Of a DNA stretch of 64,000 nt, positions 8,381 through 18,142 are shown one piece after another. How positions within the stretch are numbered: position 1 is the stretch's first letter; each line of letters starts with the position of its first letter. The translations under genes were made by a program, and so were the position numbers. The stretch is from NCBI GenBank assembly GCA_963793625.1, contig CAWCAT010000005.1, positions 186,001-250,000 on the forward strand, read 5' to 3'. Under the pieces are notes generated by a model, which had not been told where the DNA came from, did not search any database, and was given only the letters and a program-made list of their open reading frames with translations. Origin of the DNA: G963668605 sp963793625 (lineage in GTDB: Bacteria; Acidobacteriota; Terriglobia; Bryobacterales; Bryobacteraceae).

Positions 8381-9832
8381 ATGAGCAATCTTTCCCGCAG
8401 GACATTTCTCGGTACGGGCGCTCTGGCGCCCTTCTCCCGCGTGCTCGGCGCAAACGATACCATCCGCCTTGGTGTGGTCGGTGTTGGCTCCACTGTCAAG
8501 ATTGGAGGTAAGGGCAAGGGTGACGCACGCGACTTCGCAAAAATCCCCGGTGTGCGTGTAGCTGCGTTCTGCGATGTCGATCGTGCCAACCTCGACCCCG
8601 AAGTGAAAAAGTGGCGCGACCGCGGTGAGAAGGTCGAAGCCTACACCGATGTTCGCAAGCTGCTCGAGAACAAGGATATCGACGCCGTCAGCGTCACCAC
8701 GCCCAACCATTGGCACGCACTCGTCACCATCTGGGCCTGCCAGGCCGGCAAGGACGTGTTCGTTCAGAAGCCCGCTTCGCACAACCTGTTCGAAGGCCGC
8801 AAGATGGTCGAGGCCGCGCGCAAGTACAAGCGCATCGTGCAATGCCCCAGTAATGCGCGTTCGCCAAACGGTTTCCAGGAAGCCGCCGCGTGGGCGCGCA
8901 AAGGCAACCTGGGCAAGATCCGCTACATCCACGGCGTCAACTTCGGCGCGCGCACCAGCATCGGCAAGGTCCCCGGCCCGCAGCGTATTCCCGACACCAT
9001 CGACTACGACCTCTGGTCCGGTCCCGCACCGATCCTGCCGCTAATGCGCGAGAACCTGCACTACGATTGGCACTGGCAGTGGCCTTACGGCGACGGTGAA
9101 CTCGGCAACTGGGGACCCCACATTCTGGACGGCTGCCGCATGGCCATTGGCGAGCAGACGCTGCCGCGCCACGTCGTCACCATGGGCGGACGCTTCGGCT
9201 ATGTCGACGACGGCCAGACCCCCAACAGCCAGTTGATGTTCTACGATTACCAGCCGGCGCCGATCATCTTTGAGATGCGCGGGCTGCCGAAGGACAAGTC
9301 GTTCCTGAACACCGCCTGGGATAAATCTCAGAACACCAGCATGGACACCTACTGCGGCATCCGTCAGGGAACGGTGATCCACTGCGAAGGCGGCTATATC
9401 GCCCAGAACAAGGCCTTCGACAAAGACGGCAAGCTCATCCGCCAGTTCGAGCCAACCACGCCGAACCTCAACGTGAACTTCATCGAGGCAATGCGTAGCC
9501 GGCGCGCCAGCGATCTGGCAGCCGATATCCTCGACGGTCACCTGACTGTTTCTCTCATCCACATGTCCAACATCTCCTACCGCATCGGCAAGACCCTTTC
9601 GGCCGGGGAGATCAAGGAGAGAATCACCGGCAAGAAGGAACTCCTGGGCCCATTCGATCGCTTCAAGGATCACCTGAGTGCCAACAACGTCAACGTCAAC
9701 AAAATGACCGCCGGCCCGCTGCTGACGATGGACCCAACGCGCGAGCGCTTCACGGGCGACCTCAGCACCGAGGCCAACAAACTGGTCTCCCGTGACTACC
9801 GCAAGCCGTTCGTCGTGCCCGAAAAGGTGTGA
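8381..9832 (+). CDS. Exported Gfo/Idh/MocA family oxidoreductase
   Basis: 483 residues with the twin-Arg leader NLSRRTFLGTGAL and a good AAGGAG site before ATG 8381. The Rossmann NAD(P) loop is GVVGVGS (31-37), followed by a short Gly/Lys-rich insertion (KIGGKGKG), CDVD, TPNHWHA and the family lysine K130 (VQKPA in place of the common EKP). The C-terminal alpha/beta domain carries the substrate face, including GNWGPHILD with its conserved His/Asp. Family members oxidise sugar hydroxyls or hydrolyse glycosides via keto intermediates. Export with bound cofactor by Tat fits a periplasmic sugar dehydrogenase. It is last in a run of three epimerases and immediately precedes a TonB receptor. Confidence 0.8.
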   Translation: MSNLSRRTFLGTGALAPFSRVLGANDTIRLGVVGVGSTVKIGGKGKGDARDFAKIPGVRVAAFCDVDRANLDPEVKKWRDRGEKVEAYTDVRKLLENKDIDAVSVTTPNHWHALVTIWACQAGKDVFVQKPASHNLFEGRKMVEAARKYKRIVQCPSNARSPNGFQEAAAWARKGNLGKIRYIHGVNFGARTSIGKVPGPQRIPDTIDYDLWSGPAPILPLMRENLHYDWHWQWPYGDGELGNWGPHILDGCRMAIGEQTLPRHVVTMGGRFGYVDDGQTPNSQLMFYDYQPAPIIFEMRGLPKDKSFLNTAWDKSQNTSMDTYCGIRQGTVIHCEGGYIAQNKAFDKDGKLIRQFEPTTPNLNVNFIEAMRSRRASDLAADILDGHLTVSLIHMSNISYRIGKTLSAGEIKERITGKKELLGPFDRFKDHLSANNVNVNKMTAGPLLTMDPTRERFTGDLSTEANKLVSRDYRKPFVVPEKV

Positions 9833-9868
9833 GCACGGCGTCAGCCGAATTCCGGATCTGATTTTCTA

Positions 9869-9897
9869 TTGACATCCTCAGTCGTTGAGCATAACGT
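9869..9897 (+). promoter_or_regulatory. Candidate sigma-70 promoter for TonB receptor
   Basis: A perfect TTGACA (9869-9874) is followed after 17 bases by TAACGT (9892-9897), a partial match to TATAAT. It lies 31 bases upstream of the preferred receptor start and suggests the receptor has its own promoter apart from the oxidoreductase operon. Confidence 0.4.
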
Positions 9898-9927
9898 TTG
9901 AGCTAACGATTTTTGGGGAGGATGCCA

Positions 9928-12900
9928 ATGTTCTCAATGATCAAATGCGCCAAGACCGCCTCGACGGAGGCGACCGGGTGCTCACCCTTTACAGCCGTGC
10001 ATTTCATGCGGCTCATGCTCGTCTTACTCTGCGCCGTCCTCAGCGTGTCCGCCCAATCTACTGGCGGTGCGGCCTTGCGCGGCACCGTTCTGGATTCCAC
10101 GGGCGCAGCCATAGCCGGCGTCAAGCTGACCGCGACTAACATCGGGACGTCATTCGTCTATGAAGGAATAACTTCGCAGGATGGCAGTTACTACATCTCC
10201 TACCTGCTTCCTGGGGATTACAGACTCACGGTTGAAGCGTCGGGCTTTAAGAAGCATGTCCGCGACGGCATAACACTTCGTACGGCAGAGACGCCCCGCA
10301 TCGATGTACAACTCGAGGTCGGGAACGTAACTGAATCCGTCACAATCACAGGCGCTCCCCCGCTGATAGAGACCGAAACCGCCGCAACCGGACAGATCAT
10401 TGAGGGCAACACCGTCATCAAGCTTCCCGTCATGCAGAAGTACGTACACCGCGTGATCCTGTATATGCCCGACGTGAGCACGATCAACGCCAGCACCCAC
10501 ATCAACGGCCAAAACGAGGATGCAATCGGCTACCAGATGGATGGCGTTAACGGCAAAGCTCCACCCTACGGCAACTTCGGCCAATACCGTGACATGATGA
10601 TCGCCAGCCTCGATTCCATCCAGGAGTTCAAGGTTTGGAGCAGCGGCTTGCCCGCTGAGTTCGGTCACGCCGCCGGCGGATTGATGACCGTCAGTTTCCG
10701 CAGTGGCGTAAACCAGTTTCACGGCTCCCTCGAAGACCGTTACACCAATGGCGTCCTCATGCACCGGCACTATTTTGAGCCGCTGGTCCGCGACGGTCCA
10801 TTCTCGCAACACGATTGGGGTCCTACCGCTTCGGGTCCAATCAAACGCAATAAGACTTTCTTCTTCGTCGGCTACCAGCAGCATCTCGAAAAGCTGCTCG
10901 AGGGCTTCATCGGAGATGTGCCGAGCGCGCAGATGCTGGAAGGCAATTTCGATTTTGGCCCCGGTACCTATCCGATCTACAACCCCTTCACCACACGCCA
11001 GAACGCGCAGGGAACCTGGATTTCGGACCCGTTCCCGGGCAACCGCGTCCCTCTCTCCATGTTCGACCCAGTAGCCAAAAACGTCCTGGCCTTGAAGCCG
11101 TGGCGGGAGCCCAACGCAACGGGCATCGTGACGCCCAGCGGTCCGCAGCAGAACCTCTCTTTCTCAGCTCCCGGTGCCTATGACTTCCAGCGCTTCGACA
11201 TCAAAACCGACCACCAGTTCAGCGCGACCCATAAGATGTTCGGCCGCTACTCTCAAGTGCGCCACCGCAGCGAGGATCGCCCGGTGCGCCAAATCAACCC
11301 GGAAGCGCGCTTCCAACTGTGGGGGAATCCTTACATTCAGCCGGCCGATAACCGCAATGTTGTGATCTCCGACACGTTCACGCTCAGCTCGAGTGCGGTC
11401 AACGAATTCCGTGCCGGATACAATCGGCGTCATCTCACCAACAAGCCGGAAAGCATCCACCAGAATTGGGCGGGGAAGCTGGGAATACCCAACGTCGCTG
11501 ACGATACATTCCCCAACTTCAACCTGTACGCCCTGAACCCGGGCGGTATGTCGCAGCAGGTCGGCGAAGACTTCACGGTCGCGGAGAACTTCACAAAATC
11601 CTTCAGCGGTCACATCGTCAAGACGGGTTATGAGATGGTCCGCACCCGCTACAACCAGTTCGATGCCACCATGCCGTCCGGAAATTATTCGATGGGCGGC
11701 ACCAGTCTGCCTTTCACACCCAACACCGGCAACACCTTCGCCTCTTTCCTGTTGGGCACCGTAACCAGCGCCACTTTCACCCGCACGAATGCCACGTTCC
11801 TGCCACGCTGGTGGCAGCACGCCTTGTACATCCAGGATTCCTGGAAAGCCCGTCGCGACCTCACGATCGAGATGGGCGTCCGCTGGTCGTATCAGTCACC
11901 CTTCTCGACCAAGTTCGGCCAGCAGACCCGCTTTGACCCCACGGTCACAGATGGGCTCACTGGGAGGAAGGGCGCAGTGACTCATCCGCAAGGCTTACTC
12001 TCCGCTCGAAATTGGATAAACTTCCAGCCGCGTCTCGGCCTGGCCTGGAACCTCAAACCCAAGCTGGTCTACCGGGCCAACTTCGGCATTTCGAGTTCCG
12101 ACGTCTTCGGGAACGGGAATTTCGAAGAGTACGCGACGACTGCGGTAATTCAGGGCCCGCCCGGCGACCCGCGCTACCAGTTCCTGCTTTCCAAAGGCCC
12201 TGGAGCGATCGTGTACCCGCCTCAGAATGCCGATGGTTCCGTCCCCTTCGTCGGGACGAACTACAGCGGCCGCAACGTCTCGTTTCTGGATGGCAACCTG
12301 AAGACTCCGTATATCATGAATTGGTCATCGGGCTTCCAGTATCAGTTGCCGCGCGATTTGATGGTGGAGTTCAAGTACTCGGGTTCCGCCGGCGTGAAGC
12401 TGATTAATGCCGCGAATATCAACCAGATTCCCTTCGACATATCCAAGGATCTGGTTGTGCTCGACCAGATTTCCCGGGCCACCCAGAATTACCGCCCGTT
12501 CACGCAATTTGGCAGCATCAATTTCCAGAGTAACTTCGGGCACAATACTTACCACGGCGGCACATTGCGGGTAGAAAAGCGCACGTCGGCTGGTTTCATG
12601 ATGAACGCTTTTTACACTTATTCGAAGACCATCAACGGCGGCGTGGGCGTCAACTACTACAATCGCAGCCTGGATAAAGGCCGGGCTGACTATGACATCC
12701 AGCACCGTTTTGTAAGCGTGCTTACCTATGAGTTGCCCTGGGGCAAGGGTCGCCGCTTCATGAATTCCGGTGGCTGGCGCAACTACATGTTCGGAGGCTG
12801 GGATCTGGCCTGGACGCAGACGCTTCAGAGTGGACCGCCCGTGACCGTCACGTACGGAGGCAGTCCGTACCGTTACCTCGGCGGTAACCGGCCCAATATG

Positions 12901-13296
12901 GTGGTTCCGAACGAACAGGGCCAGGTGTCGAACTGGGAGATCGGACCGAATCGTTACCCATTCAGTGCCCAGAATCGCTATTTCAACTTCGACGCCTTCC
13001 GCTATCCCTCCGCGTTCACACTGGGAACGTTAGGGCGCAACACGTTCGAAGCCCCCGGGATGCGCTGGCAGCAGCTATCGCTCTCGAAGCAGTTCATCGT
13101 CCGGGAGCGCCTGAAATTCGAGATTCGCTGGGACTGCAACAACGTCACCAAGGAGCCCCAGTTCGCCGCCCCCAACGCGGCCTACAACATTACGAGCCCC
13201 GCAAATTTCGGGACTTTTTCCGGGACGCGGGGCAGTTTTTCCGACGCAGGCACAGCACGGTTTCACCACATCATCGTGGGACGCTTCCAGTTCTAG
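9928..13296 (+). CDS. Oar-like TonB-dependent outer-membrane receptor
   Basis: About 1122 residues. I prefer ATG 9928 because GGGGAGG (9915-9921) sits six bases upstream; ATG 10006 (MRLMLVLLCAVLSVSA) would give a cleaner signal peptide. After the leader comes a carboxypeptidase-regulatory-like domain (LRGTVLDSTGAAIAGVKL), then a plug domain (GYQMDGVNGK, IQEFKVWSSGLPAEFGHAAGG), then a long beta-barrel ending in FQF, the C-terminal aromatic expected for barrel assembly. This Oar/CirA-like class imports oligosaccharides or other large ligands in Acidobacteriota and Bacteroidota. Neighbouring exported sugar enzymes support a carbohydrate ligand, but the ligand is unknown. The gene is intact over 3.4 kb. 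Confidence 0.85.
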   Translation: MFSMIKCAKTASTEATGCSPFTAVHFMRLMLVLLCAVLSVSAQSTGGAALRGTVLDSTGAAIAGVKLTATNIGTSFVYEGITSQDGSYYISYLLPGDYRLTVEASGFKKHVRDGITLRTAETPRIDVQLEVGNVTESVTITGAPPLIETETAATGQIIEGNTVIKLPVMQKYVHRVILYMPDVSTINASTHINGQNEDAIGYQMDGVNGKAPPYGNFGQYRDMMIASLDSIQEFKVWSSGLPAEFGHAAGGLMTVSFRSGVNQFHGSLEDRYTNGVLMHRHYFEPLVRDGPFSQHDWGPTASGPIKRNKTFFFVGYQQHLEKLLEGFIGDVPSAQMLEGNFDFGPGTYPIYNPFTTRQNAQGTWISDPFPGNRVPLSMFDPVAKNVLALKPWREPNATGIVTPSGPQQNLSFSAPGAYDFQRFDIKTDHQFSATHKMFGRYSQVRHRSEDRPVRQINPEARFQLWGNPYIQPADNRNVVISDTFTLSSSAVNEFRAGYNRRHLTNKPESIHQNWAGKLGIPNVADDTFPNFNLYALNPGGMSQQVGEDFTVAENFTKSFSGHIVKTGYEMVRTRYNQFDATMPSGNYSMGGTSLPFTPNTGNTFASFLLGTVTSATFTRTNATFLPRWWQHALYIQDSWKARRDLTIEMGVRWSYQSPFSTKFGQQTRFDPTVTDGLTGRKGAVTHPQGLLSARNWINFQPRLGLAWNLKPKLVYRANFGISSSDVFGNGNFEEYATTAVIQGPPGDPRYQFLLSKGPGAIVYPPQNADGSVPFVGTNYSGRNVSFLDGNLKTPYIMNWSSGFQYQLPRDLMVEFKYSGSAGVKLINAANINQIPFDISKDLVVLDQISRATQNYRPFTQFGSINFQSNFGHNTYHGGTLRVEKRTSAGFMMNAFYTYSKTINGGVGVNYYNRSLDKGRADYDIQHRFVSVLTYELPWGKGRRFMNSGGWRNYMFGGWDLAWTQTLQSGPPVTVTYGGSPYRYLGGNRPNMVVPNEQGQVSNWEIGPNRYPFSAQNRYFNFDAFRYPSAFTLGTLGRNTFEAPGMRWQQLSLSKQFIVRERLKFEIRWDCNNVTKEPQFAAPNAAYNITSPANFGTFSGTRGSFSDAGTARFHHIIVGRFQF

Positions 13297-13352
13297 CCCG
13301 AGTCCTGGAGAATGGCAGCGCCAGAGCGGCCAAGGCGCTATACTCTGCATTT

Positions 13353-15537
13353 ATGCAATTCCGAACGATGCTGCTGCTCTTCTGCCCCTTCCTGCTCGCC
13401 GCACAGGGACCGGATGCCGCCATGGCGCGCCGGCGAGAATCGCTGGATATCCTGCTGAAGGTTTTACCTCGTAGCAGCACCAAGATTACCGGTCGCATCA
13501 ACGCGCTGGACAAGTCCTGGGAAGACTGGGTGAAACGCACCGGGGAACTGCCGCCCGACTTCGAGGCGATGCCCTCCGTCCCGAACCTGCCCGACCCGCT
13601 CGAAGGCGTCAGCAGTCCGGAGCAATGGGCACAAAGGCGCAAACTGATCCGCGCGCAATTTGAGCAATGGATAGTGGGCCGCATGCCGCCGGCTCCCGAC
13701 AACCTGCGTGCCGTGGTGACCGGCACACATCGCGAAGGCGACGTGACGGTCCGGGACGTGCGCCTGGAATTCGGGCCCGAACATAAGGCCACCTTGAGAG
13801 TGCAGGTGATGATCCCGCCCGGCAAAGGACCGTTTCCCGTTTTGATGACCAATCATCCACGCACGCGCCCTTGGGTGGCGACCGCGGTGCGCCGAGGGTA
13901 CATAGGTCTTATTTATTTCGCTGCGGATCCGATTTACGGCAGCCCGGATGATTCGGACGCATACATCGATATCTACCCGAAGTACGACTTCTCCTGCGTC
14001 GCGCGCTGGGCCTGGGCCGGGATGCGCGCCGTGGATTACCTTTATTCGCTTCCGGAAGTGGACAAGAAGAAGATCGCGATTACCGGACATTCCCGGAACG
14101 GCAAGCAGGCGTTGCTCGCAGCCGCGTTCGATGAGCGAATCGGCGCGGTGATCCCGTCCAGCGGCAACACGGGCGAGTGCGACCCGTGGCGGTACACCAC
14201 GGACATGTTCGCGAATGAAACGATCGAGCAAATCACCGGCTCTTTCCCGCACTGGTTCCACCCGCGCCTGCGGTTCTTTGCAGGGCGCGAGGACAAACTG
14301 CCCGTCGACCAGAATATGCTGATGGCCCTCGTGGCGCCGCGCGGCCTGCTCATGTACTCGGCGTTCTCTGAGACGCAAGGCAACTCGTTCGGCTTCGAGC
14401 AGGGATACCGGTCGGTGAAGCGTGTTTACTCGTTCCTACAGCAGCCCGGCAACGTGGGCTTGTACCTGCGCGCGGGCGAGCATGCAACTACGGCCGGGGA
14501 CATCGAAAATTTCGTGGACTTCCTGGATGGCGTGTTTGGCCGCAGGCCGGCGGCGGGGTTCGAGCGCTGGATGAGCGGCTACACGTTCGACGGCTGGAAG
14601 GAACTCACCCGGGAGCGACTCAACGCGCCGGCGGCATCGGCGCCCAGGGCGGAGCGGATTCGCTGGGCGTTGGGCGAGGAACCTGCGGGACTGCGGTATC
14701 CCGCGCGCGGACCAGGTGAAGGGTCGCGGCAGGACGAGCGATGGATGGCTTTCCGTGCTGTTCAAACGCCCCGTGGAAATTCCAGGCGCGGCGCACGCCA
14801 CGCTGGCGTTCGGCGACGACCTGCAAGGCGACCTCTACTATCCCGAAAAGGCTCAAGGCAAAATGCCGCTGGTGATCTGGCTGCATCCGTTCACCTACTC
14901 GACGGGTTATTCGCGCTACGCCCGCGCGCAGTTTGCGCCATTCCTCAAGCGCGGTTTCGCGGTGCTCGCGTTCGACCAGATTGGATTCGGAACGCGAGTG
15001 GAACATGCGGCCGAGTTCTATAAGCGATATCCGCACTGGTCACTGCTGGGCAAGATGGTAGCCGATACGCGCGCGGCCGTGGATGCGGCGGCGGAACTGC
15101 AGGAGATCGACGCCTCCCGCATTTATCTGGCCGGCTATGCACTCGGCGGAAAGGTCGCGCTGTGGACCGCCGCGCTTGAGCCGCGGGTGAAAGCTGTAGT
15201 GTCGGTTGCCGGTTTCACTCCGCTGCGGACATCGGCAGGCAAGGGCCTGGAAGGGATCGGGCAATACTCGCACCTGCACGGTCTGGTTCCGCGTTTTGGG
15301 TTCTTCATTGGGGAGGAGCGCCGGCTGCCTGTGGACTATGAAGATATTCTCGCTGCGGCCGCGCCTCGCGCGGTGCTGGTAGTCGCTCCAACGCTCGACC
15401 GCTACGCCCCGGTGGTGGATGTGCGGCGCGCTGTCGAGAGCGCAGGCAAACACGTCGAGATCAGGACGCCTATCAACTTCAACCGACTGCCTGCGTCAAC
15501 GCTCGAAGCAGTTAGCGAATGGCTGGCAGCGAGGTAG
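13353..15537 (+). pseudogene. Secreted two-domain alpha/beta hydrolase (CE15/acetyl-xylan-esterase-like), one frameshift
   Basis: Reads in frame 3 from 13353 (signal peptide MLLLFCPFLLAAQG) to about 14700, then in frame 1 from VKGRGRTSDGWLSVLFKRP to the stop at 15537; a single indel at 14700-14716 would yield ~728 residues. The N-terminal domain has the nucleophile elbow GHSRNGK with Ser248, typical of glucuronoyl-esterase-like enzymes, and a likely catalytic His377 (GEHATT). The C-terminal half is a second alpha/beta hydrolase fold (WLHPFTYSTG, FDQIGFGTR), but its elbow reads GYALGG with Ala where the nucleophile belongs, so it is probably inactive and may bind substrate. It lies 56 bp downstream of the TonB receptor. 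Probable role: removal of ester groups from plant polysaccharide. Confidence 0.65.
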
Positions 15538-15666
15538 GGCTAACTTAGGGCGACTGGCCAGGCCACTTTCGTGATATCTTCACGATTACGAGCCGCCTGA
15601 GATAGTCCGCACAGGAGTACGCTGGACCGGCCCGCTCGATCATTTTAACCTGTTTGACGTACTTTT

Positions 15667-15672
15667 AAGGAG
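15667..15672 (+). promoter_or_regulatory. Ribosome binding site deciding a GTG start
   Basis: AAGGAG lies six bases before the GTG at 15679, supporting GTG as the start of the exported oxidoreductase; no ATG lies nearby in frame before its twin-Arg leader. Confidence 0.7.
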
Positions 15673-15678
15673 AATTGA

Positions 15679-17259
15679 GTGGCATTTACCAGACGTTACT
15701 TTTTCTATGGCAGCCTGTTAGCCGGTGTAGTCCCATCCGCAGGATTTGGCAGCACTGCATCACTGAAAGGCGCAGGGTATAAATCCCCGAACGAAAAACT
15801 GAACTTCGCTGCGATCGGCTCCGGAGGTCAGGGCGCTGGGAACATCCGCGCCGCTTCACCCACTGAAAATATCGTTGCCCTCTGCGATGTGGACGACGCT
15901 CGCGCCGCCGAGAGTTACAAGGCCTTCCCGAAGGCTCCCACATTTCGTGACTTCCGCAAGATGCTTGATAAGGAAGCGAAGAACATCGATGCAGTGATCG
16001 TCGCCACGCCAGACCACACGCATGCCACAGCAGCCATGTGGTGCATGGAGCGCAACAAGCACGTCTACGTGCAAAAGCCCCTTGTTCGTACGATCTGGGA
16101 AGCTCGTCAGCTCCGTCTGGCCGCCGCAAAGTATAAGGTCGCCACGCAGATGGGCAACCAGGGCTATTCGAATGAAGGCACCCGTCAGTGCGCCGAGATG
16201 ATCTGGAACGGCGATATCGGGAATGTCACCGAAGTCCACGCCTGGAGCGATCGTCCTCTCTGGCCCCAGGGCCTTACCGAAATCCCCAAGGAAGATCCGA
16301 TTCCGTCCACGCTCGATTGGGACCTTTGGCTCGGCATCGCCGACAAACGCCGCTTCACGGCCGGCGGCAAGACCACACCGGACCGCTGGGGCGGGTACTT
16401 CTACCAGCCCTTCAACTGGCGCGGTTTTTATGATTTTGGCTGCGGCGCTCTCGGCGACATGGCCTGCCATATCCTCGGTGCGCCCAACATGGCGCTCCAC
16501 CTCTCCAAGCGCAAAGTCGTCAGCGTCGAGTGCATCAAGAAAGAGGGCGTTAGCCCCTTCATGTTCCCGAAGGCTTCGACGATCCGCTTCGATTTCGCCC
16601 CCTACGGCGACATGCCGGCACTGAAGGTTTTTTGGTACGACGGGCTCAAAGAGAATCCCAAGATCAAAGGCGTTCCCGAAGGCGAATGGCTCGGTGATCC
16701 GCCTTCAGTCGCGCGCCCCAGCGGCACGGGCGGAGCCGGTGCAGCAGGCGGTCAAGGCACTCGCCGCGGCCAAGGCGGAGGACCAGGCGCAGGACGCCCT
16801 GCCAGCCACGAGTTTCGTTCGCCCGGACGCGTCTTCAATTCCGAGGACTTCGACGCACTGAAGGCTGCCGGCACCAATCTTCGCTTCCCCACTCCTGACG
16901 GCAGTCTTTTCGTCGGTGACAAGGGCATGCTTACCACTGGCACGTACGGTGACGTCACTCGACTGCTTCCGGTCGAGAAGATGAAGGACTACAAGATGCC
17001 GCCGCCGCTGCTTACCCGCTCGCCCGGCCACATGCGCGACTTTATCCGCGCCTGCAAGGGTGGCGATCCGGCGTGCTCGAACTTCGATGTCGCCGCGCCG
17101 TTCGTTGAGTGGATGCTTCTCGGTGTTGTCGCGCTGCGTCACGAAGGCAAGCTCGAGTACGACCCAGCCAAGATGCGCATCACCAACAACAACGAAGCCA
17201 ACAAGCTCCTCAAACCCACTTTCCGCAAGGGTTGGGAGTTCCACACCGTTAAGGGGTAG
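15679..17259 (+). CDS. Exported Gfo/Idh/MocA family oxidoreductase with Gly-rich insert
   Basis: 526 residues from a GTG start. The leader AFTRRYFFYGSLLAG contains the twin Arg. The Rossmann loop is AIGSGGQGAGN (45-55), followed by CDVDD, TPDHTHA and the family lysine in VQKPL (131-135). RGFYDFGCGALGDMACHILG is the typical substrate-domain signature of the large secreted subgroup found in Acidobacteriota and Planctomycetota. Residues ~346-375 form a Gly/Ala/Arg-rich linker (SGTGGAGAAGGQGTRRGQ region), a likely disordered loop absent from the other copies here. It appears to be a single-gene unit with its own upstream region of 140 bp. Substrate unknown; a sugar or glycoside is inferred. Confidence 0.8.
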   Translation: MAFTRRYFFYGSLLAGVVPSAGFGSTASLKGAGYKSPNEKLNFAAIGSGGQGAGNIRAASPTENIVALCDVDDARAAESYKAFPKAPTFRDFRKMLDKEAKNIDAVIVATPDHTHATAAMWCMERNKHVYVQKPLVRTIWEARQLRLAAAKYKVATQMGNQGYSNEGTRQCAEMIWNGDIGNVTEVHAWSDRPLWPQGLTEIPKEDPIPSTLDWDLWLGIADKRRFTAGGKTTPDRWGGYFYQPFNWRGFYDFGCGALGDMACHILGAPNMALHLSKRKVVSVECIKKEGVSPFMFPKASTIRFDFAPYGDMPALKVFWYDGLKENPKIKGVPEGEWLGDPPSVARPSGTGGAGAAGGQGTRRGQGGGPGAGRPASHEFRSPGRVFNSEDFDALKAAGTNLRFPTPDGSLFVGDKGMLTTGTYGDVTRLLPVEKMKDYKMPPPLLTRSPGHMRDFIRACKGGDPACSNFDVAAPFVEWMLLGVVALRHEGKLEYDPAKMRITNNNEANKLLKPTFRKGWEFHTVKG

Positions 17260-17266
17260 TTACCAC

Positions 17267-17291
17267 AGGGGCAGGCTCCACGCCTGCCCCT
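17267..17291. terminator. Hairpin between convergent genes
   Basis: A perfect 10-bp stem (AGGGGCAGGC / GCCTGCCCCT) around a TCCAC loop sits between the convergent oxidoreductase and apnO-like genes. There is no long T run, so it may act as a bidirectional terminator aided by its strength, or it may be one copy of a dispersed palindromic repeat. Confidence 0.5.
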
Positions 17292-17296
17292 AACTC

Positions 17297-18142
17297 TCAA
17301 ACCATTTCGTTATGAAGCATAAAGCGGATTGCCGAGCTCAGCACGTCGGCATCGTAAGCCTTCTTCCAATCCGGACTCACGATTTCGCGCATACCCCAGT
17401 CAATCGCGTTCTGTGCCGCATCTGAGAAGGGCGACGGTTCCGCGCCGAAGCAGATCGCCATGGCAATCTGAGCGTGTCCGGCCATAAACGATTCCGCAGC
17501 TTCACGCGGAACGCCGCGGGCGATCGCTTCATCCAGTGAAAGACGCATCAGTCGTGCAGCTGTGGCCACCAGCATCTCGGACATCGCGGGTTCAAGGAAC
17601 GCGAACTGTTCGGCAGTAACCTCGTGCGCCTTTGCTACCGGAGCGAAAATCGCCTTACACAGTTCCGTGCCGCAGGAGAAGTGTTCCCGCGATCCCTCGA
17701 TGAGGGCGACCAGAATGTCCTGCGTCGCGATGCCGCCGAAGTAGTCGCGGCGCGCCTCAGGAGTAGCCTGCTCGGTGAAGAAGGGCGGATGACACGGGTG
17801 CGCAATCATCTGGGTGACGCCTTCCCGATGAGGAAGTTCGCCGATATACGCTGCGGCAGCATCCAGCATGATGAGAGTCGAACCGGTCTTCATGCGCGGC
17901 ACGGCGTCCGTCGCAATGCGTCCGATTACGGCGTCCGGCACAGCCAGCACGACGAAATCGGCTTGTTGCAGCGCGTCGTCCAGAGGAGTGACCTGGAAGC
18001 CGCCCTCCTGCAGTGCGCGCGCCTTTTCGGGATTACTCTCGCAGAGCAGCACCCCGAATCCCGATTGCCTTCCTATCTTCTCGGCGGCGCGCGCGCCCAT
18101 TTTACCGCCGGCTCCAACGATGACAACTGTTCTATCGGACAT
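17297..18142 (-). CDS. apnO: Probable D-apionate oxidoisomerase (phosphogluconate-dehydrogenase-like)
   Basis: 281 residues from ATG 18142, with AAGGAG eight bases upstream; a longer reading to 18328 would run far into the preceding gene. The N-terminal Rossmann loop is VVIVGAGGKMGARAAEKIG. The C-terminal half matches the phosphogluconate dehydrogenase C-terminal-like domain (helical; AMSEMLVATAARLMRLSLD). ApnO of the published D-apiose pathway has this architecture and converts D-apionate to 3-oxo-isoapionate with NAD. The symbol depends mainly on the combination of neighbours (dehydrogenase, large lactonase candidate, TIM-barrel decarboxylase, importer). Last gene of the operon; it overlaps the preceding gene by 11 bp. 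An alternative is another hydroxyacid dehydrogenase of the same family. Confidence 0.6.
   Translation of the reverse strand: MSDRTVVIVGAGGKMGARAAEKIGRQSGFGVLLCESNPEKARALQEGGFQVTPLDDALQQADFVVLAVPDAVIGRIATDAVPRMKTGSTLIMLDAAAAYIGELPHREGVTQMIAHPCHPPFFTEQATPEARRDYFGGIATQDILVALIEGSREHFSCGTELCKAIFAPVAKAHEVTAEQFAFLEPAMSEMLVATAARLMRLSLDEAIARGVPREAAESFMAGHAQIAMAICFGAEPSPFSDAAQNAIDWGMREIVSPDWKKAYDADVLSSAIRFMLHNEMV

Noticed and set aside
15538..15678. Possible small RNA or hairpin upstream of the 15679 gene
   Set aside because: Only a five-bp stem around CGTGA/TCACG is visible, which is expected by chance.
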